64,000 nt of DNA from Maritimibacter sp. (GTDB lineage: Bacteria > Pseudomonadota > Alphaproteobacteria > Rhodobacterales > Rhodobacteraceae): positions 1 to 64,000 of the forward strand of contig JAABTN010000017.1 in NCBI GenBank assembly GCA_011389895.1, given 5' to 3'. A model generated the notes under the pieces. That model did not search any database. It was given only the letters and a program-made list of their open reading frames with translations, and was not told the DNA's origin. Made by a program: the position numbers and the translations under genes. This document shows positions 52,751 to 60,202 of the stretch, piece after piece (the stretch's first letter is position 1; each line of letters opens with the position of its first letter).

Positions 52751-53426
52751 TGCGAAAGCCTCGGGGACCCGGGTGGTTGCACTGGGGGTCGCGGCGATTG
52801 TCGTGATCCTTGGCGTTGCCGCGGTTTTCCTGTTCCGGACCCTGCCGGATGCCAATGCGTTCAACGCACGGGTGGAGCGGATTTTCATCGAGAACGACGC
52901 GCTCACCGGAGCGGGCGAGATCAAGCTTCTGGAAATCCTGGCCCAATCCGGCACTGCGTTTTCCGACACGCTGACAAGCTACCGGGTGGTGATTTTTGTC
53001 TTGATGCTGTTTGCCACCGCGCTTTTGGTGGCCGCGCTGGTATTTCTCGTGGTCATCGTGACGCAGAACCGGCGGATGGAGGCGATCGAGAGGCACGGGA
53101 TCCGCGTCAACACGCTTGTCATCCGGCGCGCCGCGCGCACCGTCAGCCTGAACGACATGGACTTCAACCTGACGGAAGCGGCGTTGGAAACGCTGGCGGT
53201 TCTGGCCGAGGCGCGGATGGACGAAGACCTTTTGACCGGGGCCGAGCTTGAAGCGGTGATCTCGGGCCGCGATGCGTCGGAGTGCGACGAGGCCGCCGGG
53301 GCGACCCGGATCAAGCGCCTGCGCGATTCGCTTGGCAATCAGATGATGGCGGAATTGTTGGTGAAAACCGTGGCGCGGCGCGGCTACATGCTTGCCATCG
53401 ACAAGGGCGTGATCCGGATGGAATGA
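52722..53426 (+). CDS. Two-helix membrane protein with a C-terminal winged-helix DNA-binding domain
   Basis: About 234 residues. Membrane helices at ~18-38 and ~89-113 enclose a ~50-residue loop, probably periplasmic. After a linker, residues ~150-228 read as an OmpR-type winged helix: LTEAALETLAVLAEA, LLTGAELEAVI, GATRIKRLRDSLGN as the recognition helix, and LLVKTVARRGYMLAI as the wing. This is the reverse of ToxR/CadC, where the DNA-binding domain is N-terminal. GTG 52722 follows GGAG at a workable distance; an ATG at 52674 would add 16 residues. It is likely a membrane-bound regulator. Confidence 0.72.
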   Translation: MRAIFSFDTDAKASGTRVVALGVAAIVVILGVAAVFLFRTLPDANAFNARVERIFIENDALTGAGEIKLLEILAQSGTAFSDTLTSYRVVIFVLMLFATALLVAALVFLVVIVTQNRRMEAIERHGIRVNTLVIRRAARTVSLNDMDFNLTEAALETLAVLAEARMDEDLLTGAELEAVISGRDASECDEAAGATRIKRLRDSLGNQMMAELLVKTVARRGYMLAIDKGVIRME

Positions 53427-53473
53427 TCGGGGTCCGGACCTCTTCGCAGCATCATCGGATGGGGGAGATGAAC

Positions 53474-53854
53474 ATGACATTGGTGACAGGGGCCGGGTTG
53501 GCCTATTTGATCTGTGCATTGGTGATCGTGGTGTTTCACATCGCGATGCTTCTGGGGGCGCCTTGGGGTCATCTGACCATGGGCGGTCTCTACAAGGGGC
53601 GCTACACGGGCGCGCGAAAGCTTCTGTCCTTGGCGCAGTTCGCGGTCATCGCGGTGCTGGCCATCGTGGTCGCGGGGGCGGCGGGGTTCATCGGTTGGAC
53701 GCCGCCCGGTTGGGCGCTTTGGCTGGTGCTGGCGGTCAGCGGCCTGTCGGTGCTGGCCAACGGGGCGACACCCTCCGCACCGGAGCGGCAAATCTGGTTG
53801 CCCGTCACGCTGGTGATGTTCTTCGCCGTGCTGGCCCTCGCCACGATGGGATAA
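53474..53854 (+). CDS. Four-helix membrane protein of unknown function
   Basis: A 126-residue protein made almost entirely of four hydrophobic helices (LAYLICALVIVVFHIAMLL; AQFAVIAVLAIVVAGAAGF; WALWLVLAVSGLSVLA; LPVTLVMFFAVLALATMG). Short polar loops contain APWGHLTMGGLYKGRY. ATG 53474 is best placed after GGGGGAG; an ATG six bases upstream is possible. Similar four-helix proteins are common and uncharacterised. It lies 47 bases after the winged-helix protein gene, so it may be its target or partner. tRNA-Arg follows on the other strand. Confidence 0.7.
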   Translation: MTLVTGAGLAYLICALVIVVFHIAMLLGAPWGHLTMGGLYKGRYTGARKLLSLAQFAVIAVLAIVVAGAAGFIGWTPPGWALWLVLAVSGLSVLANGATPSAPERQIWLPVTLVMFFAVLALATMG

Positions 53855-53883
53855 GGTTGGGCGGGGACTGGCCCGGTTGGCGC

Positions 53884-53960
53884 TGGCGATCCCGGCAGGA
53901 TTCGAACCTGCAACCTGCCCCTTAGGAGGGGGCTGCTCTATCCAGTTGAGCCACGGGACC
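53884..53960 (-). tRNA. tRNA-Arg (CCT anticodon)
   Basis: A 77-base gene on the minus strand: acceptor GGTCCCG/CGGGATC (one G-U pair), D arm with CTCAACTGGATAGAG, anticodon stem CCCCC-TCCTAAG-GGGG with anticodon CCT (reads AGG), T arm CAGGTTCGAATCCTG, discriminator G and encoded CCA. No integrase is next to it. Confidence 0.95.
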
Positions 53961-54000
53961 GCGCGCGGGTTTGATGCCCGCGTGGGGCGCGCGCGTCAAC

Positions 54001-55053
54001 TCATTCCGGGTAGGCACCGCCGGTCGAGCGGCGGCGCATGGTGTCTCCGCGTTCGATGGTCGGGGTAAGCTCGATCCGCTCCCCACCACGGCCGCCATCG
54101 GGGGTCTCGACCCGGGCCGCGATGATCTCGGCGGCCTTGCGCCCGATCTCTTCGCGGCAACTGTCCATCGTGGCGAGCTGCTTTGGCAGGCCCTTGAGCA
54201 ATTCGACCCCGTTGAACCCGGCAAGGCCAACCTCGTTCGGCACGTCGATGCCGTTGTCGAGACAATAAAGCAGGCCCCCCGCCCCGATCATGTCGTTCGA
54301 GTAATACAGGAAATCGAGGTCCGGGGTGCGCTTCAGGATCGTCTCGGTCAGTTCGCGACCCTTTGCGAGCGCCGATCCGCCTTCGTAAAATTCCTGGTCG
54401 GTGATCTCGCGCCCGGCCTTGGCGAGCGCCTCGGTGAAACCTTCGAAGCGTTTGCGGGCGCGGTGGTCGAGCGGCATCTTGGTGCCGAGGAACCCGATCT
54501 TGCGATACCCTTTGCGCAAGATCGCCTCGGCCATCATCCGGCCTGCGCGGCGGTGCGAAATGCCCACGGCGGAATCGATGGGCGTGCCGTCGGTATCCAT
54601 GATCTCGACGATCGGAATGCCCGCGCCGCGCAACATCGCCTTTGACGCGTCGGAATGTTCGATCCCCGCGATGATCACGCCGGAGGGGCGCCATGACAGC
54701 ATCTCGTACAACACCCGCTCTTCGCGGTCCGCCTTGTAGTTGGTCACGCCCACCACCGGCTGAAGCGGTGTGTCGTCGAGCACGTCGGAGATCGCCGACA
54801 TGACCTCGGGAAAGACCATGTTGGACAGGGACGGGATGATCACGGCCACAAGGTTCACCCGTTGGCTGGCAAGCGCGCCCGCGATCTTGTTCGGGACGTA
54901 TCCAAGGGCTTTGGCGGCTTCCAGAACCTTCAACCGGGTGGTGTCCGACACGTCGCCACGGTTGCGCAGGACGCGCGATACGGTCATTTCGCTGACACCG
55001 GAGGCTTCGGACACATCGCGCAGGGTGAGGGGGCGTTTGGGGAGATCGGACAT
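54001..55053 (-). CDS. LacI family transcriptional regulator
   Basis: A 350-residue regulator. Its N-terminal helix-turn-helix (LTLRDVSEASGVSEMTVSRV) and hinge helix (NKIAGALASQRVNLVAVIIP) are standard. A periplasmic-binding-protein-like sensor domain follows (SWRPSGVIIAGIEH; DAVGISHRRAGR-like VGISHRRAGRMMAEAI; GYRKIGFLG; FLYYSNDMIGAGGLLY). It most resembles the gluconate-type (GntR) branch, but no sugar genes are nearby. Half-sites of the type ATGTTACCG in its own upstream region hint at autoregulation. A GAGAGAAC-type site precedes the ATG. Confidence 0.88.
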   Translation of the reverse strand: MSDLPKRPLTLRDVSEASGVSEMTVSRVLRNRGDVSDTTRLKVLEAAKALGYVPNKIAGALASQRVNLVAVIIPSLSNMVFPEVMSAISDVLDDTPLQPVVGVTNYKADREERVLYEMLSWRPSGVIIAGIEHSDASKAMLRGAGIPIVEIMDTDGTPIDSAVGISHRRAGRMMAEAILRKGYRKIGFLGTKMPLDHRARKRFEGFTEALAKAGREITDQEFYEGGSALAKGRELTETILKRTPDLDFLYYSNDMIGAGGLLYCLDNGIDVPNEVGLAGFNGVELLKGLPKQLATMDSCREEIGRKAAEIIAARVETPDGGRGGERIELTPTIERGDTMRRRSTGGAYPE

Positions 55054-55079
55054 CGGCTGTTCTCTCGTCGGTTTCCCAC

Positions 55080-55151
55080 ATGTTAGCGAAGGAGGGCGCG
55101 AACACAATGCCCTTGTTTTGTGCATGTTACCGCCGCTGTGCCCCGCTAACA
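55080..55151 (-). promoter_or_regulatory. Cluster of LacI-type half-sites upstream of the lacI-like gene
   Basis: ATGTTAGCG (55080-55088), ATGTTACCG (55124-55132) and the inverted CGCTAACA (55144-55151) lie 27-98 bases upstream of the regulator start. They resemble half of the ATGTTACCGGTAACAT type bound by GntR-like LacI proteins. No complete palindrome is present. Confidence 0.35.
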
Positions 55152-55173
55152 GTAGCGCCGGGTCCGGGGGTGA

Positions 55174-55950
55174 TCAGGCGAGTTGTGCGCAGAGCTTTTC
55201 CTGCACATGCCGCCCGCCCGCGACGACGCCGTCCAGCATTGGGGGATCGTTGTTGAACCGAAGGTTGCGCCCCTTTCGGTCGGTCACCCGCCCGCCCGCT
55301 TCGGACACGAGAAGCGTGCCAGCGGCGATGTCCCATTCCCATGTCGCGCGCAGCGTCAGCATCGCGTCCTTGCGCCCCTCGGCGGCGAGCGCCATGCGGT
55401 AGGCGAGCGATGAGCGAAACTGTCGCTTCACCTCCGGAATCTCACCATTGCGCCAATGCTCGGGGTCCATCGCGGGGCGCGCTGCCAAAACCTCGGCATC
55501 GGTCAGGTCCGCGCGATCCGACGCGGTGATCGGGCGACCGTTGAGCGTCGCCCCGCCACCACGGGTGGCAAGGTAGAGCTTCTCATGGATCGGAAGGAAC
55601 ACCGCCGCCGCGATCACGTCGCCGTTTTCGCAGACGGCGAGGGAATGGGACCATGTCGGGTTGCCCTCGATAAAAGCGCGGGTGCCGTCGATCGGGTCGA
55701 TCACGAAAACCCGCGCGGCGGCGAGGCGCGCGGTATCGTCCGGCGTCTCTTCCGACAGCCAGCCATAATCGGGCCGCGCCGACAGAAGCGTTTCGCGCAG
55801 CATGGTGTCCACGTCGAGATCGGCCTGGGTCACCGGACCCTGGCTGCCGGGTTTGTCCCAGATCTGCACGTCGCGTTTGAAATACCGCGTTGCGATCTCG
55901 CCCGCCGCGCGCGCGGCGTCGGCGAGAAGCGCGGTGTCAGCTTCCGGCAA
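55174..55950 (-). CDS. cysQ: 3'(2'),5'-bisphosphate nucleotidase CysQ / inositol monophosphatase family
   Basis: A 258-residue lithium-sensitive phosphatase: GPVTQADLDVDTMLRETLL, LSEETPDD with a metal-binding Glu, FVIDPIDGTRAFIEGNPTWS (the DPIDGT signature) and EWDIAAGTLLVSEAGGRVTD. In this family CysQ removes the 3' phosphate from PAP in sulfur assimilation; an inositol or histidinol phosphatase role is possible. Its start overlaps the end of pmbA by 14 bases, so both are co-transcribed. Confidence 0.85.
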   Translation of the reverse strand: MPEADTALLADAARAAGEIATRYFKRDVQIWDKPGSQGPVTQADLDVDTMLRETLLSARPDYGWLSEETPDDTARLAAARVFVIDPIDGTRAFIEGNPTWSHSLAVCENGDVIAAAVFLPIHEKLYLATRGGGATLNGRPITASDRADLTDAEVLAARPAMDPEHWRNGEIPEVKRQFRSSLAYRMALAAEGRKDAMLTLRATWEWDIAAGTLLVSEAGGRVTDRKGRNLRFNNDPPMLDGVVAGGRHVQEKLCAQLA

Positions 55951-57283
55951 GCGTCATCCCCTCGATCAGGAGAGAGGGCACCTGCCGCGACTTGTGCGGT
56001 TCCGCGTCATTGGCCGGGATCATTCGCGCCAGCATGTCGTTGAGGTTCCCGGCAACCGTGCATTCGTTCACCGGGTAGGTGATTTCGCCGTTCTCGACCC
56101 AGAACCCCGAGGCCCCGCGCGAATAATCGCCGGTGTTCGGGTTCACGGTCGAGCCGATCAGCCCGGTGATCAAAAGCCCGGTGCCCATCTGGGCAATCAG
56201 GTCTTCGCGCGTCGCCACGCCGGGGGTGAGGATCACGTTCGAGACGCCGGGCGAGGGCGGGGAAGATGTGCCGCGCCCCGCGTTCGCGGTGCTTTCAAGC
56301 CCGAGCTTGCGGGCGGTGGCAAGGTCGAGCACCCAGCCGGTCAGCACCCCATCGTTGATGATCTCGCGCCGCGCGGTGGGCAGGCCTTCGCCATCGAAGG
56401 GGCGCGACCCGGAAGCGCGCGGGCGATGCGGGTCTTCCAATAGCGACAGGTGGTCGGGCAAGATCACCTCGCCAAGCCGGTCGCGCAGAAAGGAGGCCCC
56501 GCGCACGATGGACGATCCGTTCACCGCCTGAAGCAGGTGGCCGATGATCGTGGCCGAGACCCGTTCATCGAAGAGCACTGGGTAGGTGCCGGTGGGCGGC
56601 TGTTTCGCGCCGCGCCGCGCCACGGCCCGTTCCCCCGCGATGCGCCCGATGTCTACGGCGGCGGGCAGGTCGGATTGCCAGATGCGGCTTTCCCCGTTGA
56701 AATCCCGTTCCATCGTTGCGCCCTTGCCGGAAATCGCGGCAATCGACAGGGCGCGCGTGGTGCGGCCATACCCGCCCGCGAACCCGTTCGAGGTGGCGAG
56801 GAACACGTCGGTGCGCCCGTAGCCTGCCGATGTCGTCTGCACCTGGTCCACGCCGGTTACGGCGAGGGCGGCGGCCTCGGCCGCACGGGCATCGTCTTCC
56901 AGCGTCTCTGGTGCCGGTTCGGGGGAGTGGTCGATGATCTCGAAATCCTCAAGGGTCCAGTTGCGGGCAAATTGTGCCGGGTCGGCGAGCCCGATGGTGG
57001 GGTCCATGGGGGCTTCGCGCGCCATGGCGACCGCCCGTTCGGCCATTTCCTCGATTGTCCGGTCGGCGGTGTCGGAGGCCGAGACATTGGCTTGCCGCTG
57101 TCCGATCATGACGCGCAGGCCGATATCGACGCCTTCGGCGCGTTCGGCCTGTTCCAGCGCACCCTTGAGCACATCGATGGACAGCGACGTGCCCGCCATG
57201 GCCATGGCATCGGCGCTGTCCGCGCCCGCCTTCTGCGCCGCGATGAGAAGCTTCTGGGTGAGGTTTTCGAGGTCGGCCTGCAT
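55937..57283 (-). CDS. pmbA: TldD/PmbA family protein (PmbA-like metalloprotease component)
   Basis: A 448-residue protein. It has the PmbA layout: N-terminal domain with AAQKAGADSADAMAMAG, VDIGLRVMIGQRQANVSASD, then PVLFDERVSATIIGHLLQAV, SRPFDGEGLPTARREIINDG, GVLTGWVLDLATARKLGLES and C-terminal LITGLIGSTVNPNTGDYSRG followed by FWVENGEITYPVNECTVAGN. With TldD it forms a protease acting on small peptides in other bacteria; PmbA itself lacks the zinc site. ATG 57283 follows AAGGG; an ATG 24 bases upstream is the alternative. Confidence 0.92.
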   Translation of the reverse strand: MQADLENLTQKLLIAAQKAGADSADAMAMAGTSLSIDVLKGALEQAERAEGVDIGLRVMIGQRQANVSASDTADRTIEEMAERAVAMAREAPMDPTIGLADPAQFARNWTLEDFEIIDHSPEPAPETLEDDARAAEAAALAVTGVDQVQTTSAGYGRTDVFLATSNGFAGGYGRTTRALSIAAISGKGATMERDFNGESRIWQSDLPAAVDIGRIAGERAVARRGAKQPPTGTYPVLFDERVSATIIGHLLQAVNGSSIVRGASFLRDRLGEVILPDHLSLLEDPHRPRASGSRPFDGEGLPTARREIINDGVLTGWVLDLATARKLGLESTANAGRGTSSPPSPGVSNVILTPGVATREDLIAQMGTGLLITGLIGSTVNPNTGDYSRGASGFWVENGEITYPVNECTVAGNLNDMLARMIPANDAEPHKSRQVPSLLIEGMTLAGS

Positions 57284-57400
57284 GTTGATCCCTTGTCTGC
57301 TGATCATCAGGTAACCGCCGGTGCACAGAGGCGCAAGTGCGCCGGGGTGGCAGGGCGGGATCGCATGGGATAGCCATTGGGAAACATCAGGAGGTTTGCC

Positions 57401-58153
57401 ATGGACATGAGCGGAAAGACGGTGGTGATCACCGGGGCAAGTCGCGGCATCGGCGCGGCGGCGGCACATACCTTTGCCGAAGCCGGGGCGAATGTCGCCC
57501 TTCTCGCCCGGTCGGGCGAGGCGCTGGCGTCACTTGTTGGCGAGATCGGCGACCGCGCGCTGGCCCTGCCTTGCGACGTGGCGCGGTTCGAGAACGTGCA
57601 GGAAGCGGTTGACGAAACGGTCGGCCATTTCGGCGGCGTGGACGTCTTGATCAACAACGCGGGCCTGATCGAACCGATCGCACGGCTGGCCGACAGCGAG
57701 CCGGACGATTGGGGCGCGGTGATCGACGTCAACCTGAAGGGCGTCTACCACGGCATGCGCGCGGTGCTGCCGGACATGTTGAAACGCGGCGGGGGCACGG
57801 TGTTGACGATTTCCTCGGGCGCGGCCCACGGCGCGCTTGAGGGGTGGAGCCATTATTGCGCCTCCAAGGCCGCCGTGCACATGATGACCAAGGCGCTGCA
57901 CAAGGAAGAAGCGGGGCATGGCATTCGGGCCATCGGCCTGTCGCCCGGCACTGTGGCGACGGCCATGCAGCGCGAAATCAAGGCATCGGGGGTCAACCCG
58001 GTGAGCCAGTTGGACTGGTCCGATCACATTCCGCCGGATTGGCCCGCGAAATGCCTGCTCTGGCTCTGCGGCCCCGATGGCGACGCGTGGCTTGGCCAGG
58101 AGGTCAGCCTGCGGGACGAGGATGTGCGCCGCTCGGTCGGGCTGGTCGGATGA
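57401..58153 (+). CDS. SDR family oxidoreductase
   Basis: A 250-residue classical short-chain dehydrogenase: VVITGASRGIGAAAAHTFAE (cofactor TGxxxGIG), LINNAGLIEPIARL (NNAG), ISSGAAHGALEGWSHYCASK (catalytic Ser, Tyr-x3-Lys) and LSPGTVATAMQ. The substrate is unknown. ATG 57401 has a strong AGGAGG site. The following enoyl-CoA hydratase gene overlaps its stop by four bases (ATGA), suggesting a shared acyl-CoA or secondary alcohol pathway. It is divergent from pmbA. Confidence 0.87.
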   Translation: MDMSGKTVVITGASRGIGAAAAHTFAEAGANVALLARSGEALASLVGEIGDRALALPCDVARFENVQEAVDETVGHFGGVDVLINNAGLIEPIARLADSEPDDWGAVIDVNLKGVYHGMRAVLPDMLKRGGGTVLTISSGAAHGALEGWSHYCASKAAVHMMTKALHKEEAGHGIRAIGLSPGTVATAMQREIKASGVNPVSQLDWSDHIPPDWPAKCLLWLCGPDGDAWLGQEVSLRDEDVRRSVGLVG

Positions 58154-58758
58154 TCCGGTTCGAAAGGGATGGCGCGCTCTGGATCGCCACGATCGCACGG
58201 CCTGACAAGGCCAATTCGCTCACCGGCACGATGTTGCACGAGCTTGCGGATTTCGCGACCGAGGCCGCCGGGTCGGCCCGCGCGCTTGTGCTCACCGGCG
58301 AGGGCCGGGTGTTTTCCGCCGGGGCGGATCTGGACGAGGCGCGCGCCGGGCTTGCCACGAACGGGGTGTGGGAACGGCTGTCGGGCGCGATTGCCGAGGC
58401 CCCGATCCTGACCATCGCCGCGCTGAACGGAACGCTTGCGGGTGGGGCCATGGGCATGGCGCTTGCCTGTGACCTGCGCATCGCGGTGCCGGGAGCCAAG
58501 TTCTTCTACCCGGTGATGAAGCTGGGGTTTCTGCCACAGCCCTCGGACCCCGCGCGCCTGAGCGCCCTTGTGGGGCCTGCGCGGGCGAAAATGATCCTCA
58601 TGGCGGGGCAGAAGATCGAGGCATCCGAGGCGCTGTCTTGGGGGCTGATCGACCGGATCGTCGACGCCGACGTGCTTGGGGAAGCCCGCATGCTCGCCAC
58701 CGATGCGCTCGCGGCGACACCGGCCCATGTCGCGGGGATCAAGCGTCTGGTGGTGTGA
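58150..58758 (+). CDS. Enoyl-CoA hydratase/isomerase family protein, short form
   Basis: A 202-residue crotonase-fold protein, shorter than the usual ~260. RPDKANSLTGTMLHELADF, LVLTGEGRVFSAGADLDEA (oxyanion-hole Ala-Gly-Ala), AALNGTLAGGAMGMALACDLRIAVP (second oxyanion Gly) and KLGFLPQPSDPARLSALVG are present. The usual catalytic Glu at the start of the ..GxxP.. helix is replaced in KLGFLPQPSD, so activity as a hydratase is uncertain. The helical C-terminal third that mediates trimer packing is shortened. It is coupled to the SDR gene. Confidence 0.85.
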   Translation: MIRFERDGALWIATIARPDKANSLTGTMLHELADFATEAAGSARALVLTGEGRVFSAGADLDEARAGLATNGVWERLSGAIAEAPILTIAALNGTLAGGAMGMALACDLRIAVPGAKFFYPVMKLGFLPQPSDPARLSALVGPARAKMILMAGQKIEASEALSWGLIDRIVDADVLGEARMLATDALAATPAHVAGIKRLVV

Positions 58759-58812
58759 CGGCAGAGCGGGCCTCCTGCTCAGCCGTCAGGAACGACGCCG
58801 GCGAGGTTGCAG

Positions 58813-58824
58813 GATAGGGACAAA
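58813..58824 (+). repeat. 12-bp direct repeat, left copy, flanking the HNH nuclease gene
   Basis: GATAGGGACAAA occurs here and again, identical and in the same orientation, at 59785-59796, just beyond the HNH gene. It could be a target-site duplication or recombination site of a small mobile unit. Confidence 0.6.
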
Positions 58825-58862
58825 ATCCTTGCATTCCGATAGCCCTGCGCTTTCCTGGATGC

Positions 58863-59786
58863 ATGGTAAAGCTGGTTCTTCTCCACAAGGCGGACTCGAT
58901 CTACGAGGACGAGCCTGACATTGTTTACGACTTCCCCCGATCCTATCTGAAAGCCGTTCAAGAAGCCGAAGGCGACTGGGTAGTTTACTACGAACCCGTC
59001 AAGGCGGGTCCGCGCGGCTATTTCGCGGTCGCGAGAATCCAGGAAGTCATTGCAAAACCGGGGGTTGAGGACCGATATCTCGCTCTGATCGAACCGGGCA
59101 GTTACCTTCCGTTTGACACAGAGGTTCCTCGCCTTGTCGCCGGGAGTCCGCTTGAGTCTTCTCTGACCGAGCCGGACGGAACTCCGAAGAAAGGTGGCGC
59201 CGTCCAGCTTGCAGTGCGGCGGCTAACGGACGCCGACTTTGCCCGGATCGTCGATCTGGGCCTGCCTCATGACTTGGAGCACCGCGAAGATATCCGATAC
59301 GACCCGGCCGGCGAAGGCTTTGCGGACGAGGCCGCGCCTTTTCACCGCCCGGTTCTGGAGCGCCTGACCCGACGTCCCTACCGAGATGTCGCTTTCCGCC
59401 GGAAAGTGCGTGAGACCTACAATCACAGGTGCGCCATGTCTGGCCTGCAACTCCGCAATGGTGGAGGGCGGCCAGAAGTTCAAGCCGCCCATATCCGCCC
59501 CGTGGAAAGCGGTGGGAATGACTCCGTCCGCAACGGTCTTGCTCTATCTGGTACCCTGCATTGGATGTTCGACCGCGGGCTGATCTCAGTTGCGGAAGAC
59601 TGTGAAACGATCCTTGTGTCGCGCAACAAAGTTCCGGGAGAGGTCGTAAATCGCCTCCTGCGTCCGGACGGGAAGCTCTGGAAGCCGGGAGAGCCCAGGG
59701 ACTGGCCAAGCCCGACGAACCTGAAGTGGCATCGCGAGAACATATTCGGTCAAGTGATAGGCGATGAGGCAATCAACTGGAATTGA
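58863..59786 (+). CDS. HNH endonuclease with an N-terminal PUA/EVE-like domain (possible modification-dependent nuclease)
   Basis: A 307-residue protein. The N-terminal ~130 residues (VYDFPRSYLKAVQEAEGDWV, VYYEPVKAGPRGYFAVARIQ, LALIEPGSYLPF) look like a PUA-superfamily fold of the kind that reads modified bases, though this is judged by eye. Residues ~185-250 form an HNH domain (CAMSGLQL, VQAAHIRPVESGGND, NGLALSGTLHWMFDRGLISV). Such proteins may cut modified foreign DNA. Base composition is more AT-rich than the neighbours and the gene is bracketed by 12-bp direct repeats, both signs of transfer. No methyltransferase is adjacent. Confidence 0.78.
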   Translation: MVKLVLLHKADSIYEDEPDIVYDFPRSYLKAVQEAEGDWVVYYEPVKAGPRGYFAVARIQEVIAKPGVEDRYLALIEPGSYLPFDTEVPRLVAGSPLESSLTEPDGTPKKGGAVQLAVRRLTDADFARIVDLGLPHDLEHREDIRYDPAGEGFADEAAPFHRPVLERLTRRPYRDVAFRRKVRETYNHRCAMSGLQLRNGGGRPEVQAAHIRPVESGGNDSVRNGLALSGTLHWMFDRGLISVAEDCETILVSRNKVPGEVVNRLLRPDGKLWKPGEPRDWPSPTNLKWHRENIFGQVIGDEAINWN

Positions 59787-59796
59787 TAGGGACAAA
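59785..59796 (+). repeat. 12-bp direct repeat, right copy, flanking the HNH nuclease gene
   Basis: This is the second copy of GATAGGGACAAA; it starts inside the stop codon of the HNH gene. The distance from the left copy is 972 bases. Confidence 0.6.
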
Positions 59797-59873
59797 GACC
59801 AATTCAACGGATCATGGCCGCAACACATGTCAAATGACCATTGGGGCTCGCGTATCGGATTTTTCTGGAAAAC

Positions 59874-60188
59874 CTAGCTCGGCGGCCGCCGCTTGCCTTC
59901 GCTGCGCGAGAGAAAGCCGGGCGGGCGTTTTGCAACCCAGCGCGCGAAACGGGCAAGGCGCGGGTGGGCACGCAGTGCTTCGGGCGTGTGATAGTCGCGC
60001 GCAAGCTCGGCCTCGGACAGGGTCGCGTGAATTTCCTTGTGACAGATATGGTGCAAAAGCACCGTTTCGCCACCCTTGCCGCCCTTCAGGCGCGGGATGA
60101 GGTGGTGACGCGATTGGGGCACGTCCGGGGGGATCGTGCGTCCGCAGATCGGGCAGATCGGATCGGTTGTGTCGGGCGCGCTCTGCAT
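59874..60188 (-). CDS. Small HNH endonuclease domain protein
   Basis: A 104-residue protein of a single HNH motif: CPICGRTI with a zinc-knuckle Cys pair, SRHHLIPRLKGGKGG with the catalytic His, and VLLHHICHKEIHATLSEAEL. The C terminus is basic. Small free-standing HNH proteins of this type are common in alphaproteobacteria and their role is unknown. It is divergent from the flavoprotein gene with only 14 bases between starts, so the two cannot both have long 5' regions. It is not obviously related to the larger HNH protein next door. Confidence 0.78.
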   Translation of the reverse strand: MQSAPDTTDPICPICGRTIPPDVPQSRHHLIPRLKGGKGGETVLLHHICHKEIHATLSEAELARDYHTPEALRAHPRLARFARWVAKRPPGFLSRSEGKRRPPS

Positions 60189-60202
60189 GCAGAAGACATG
60201 GA

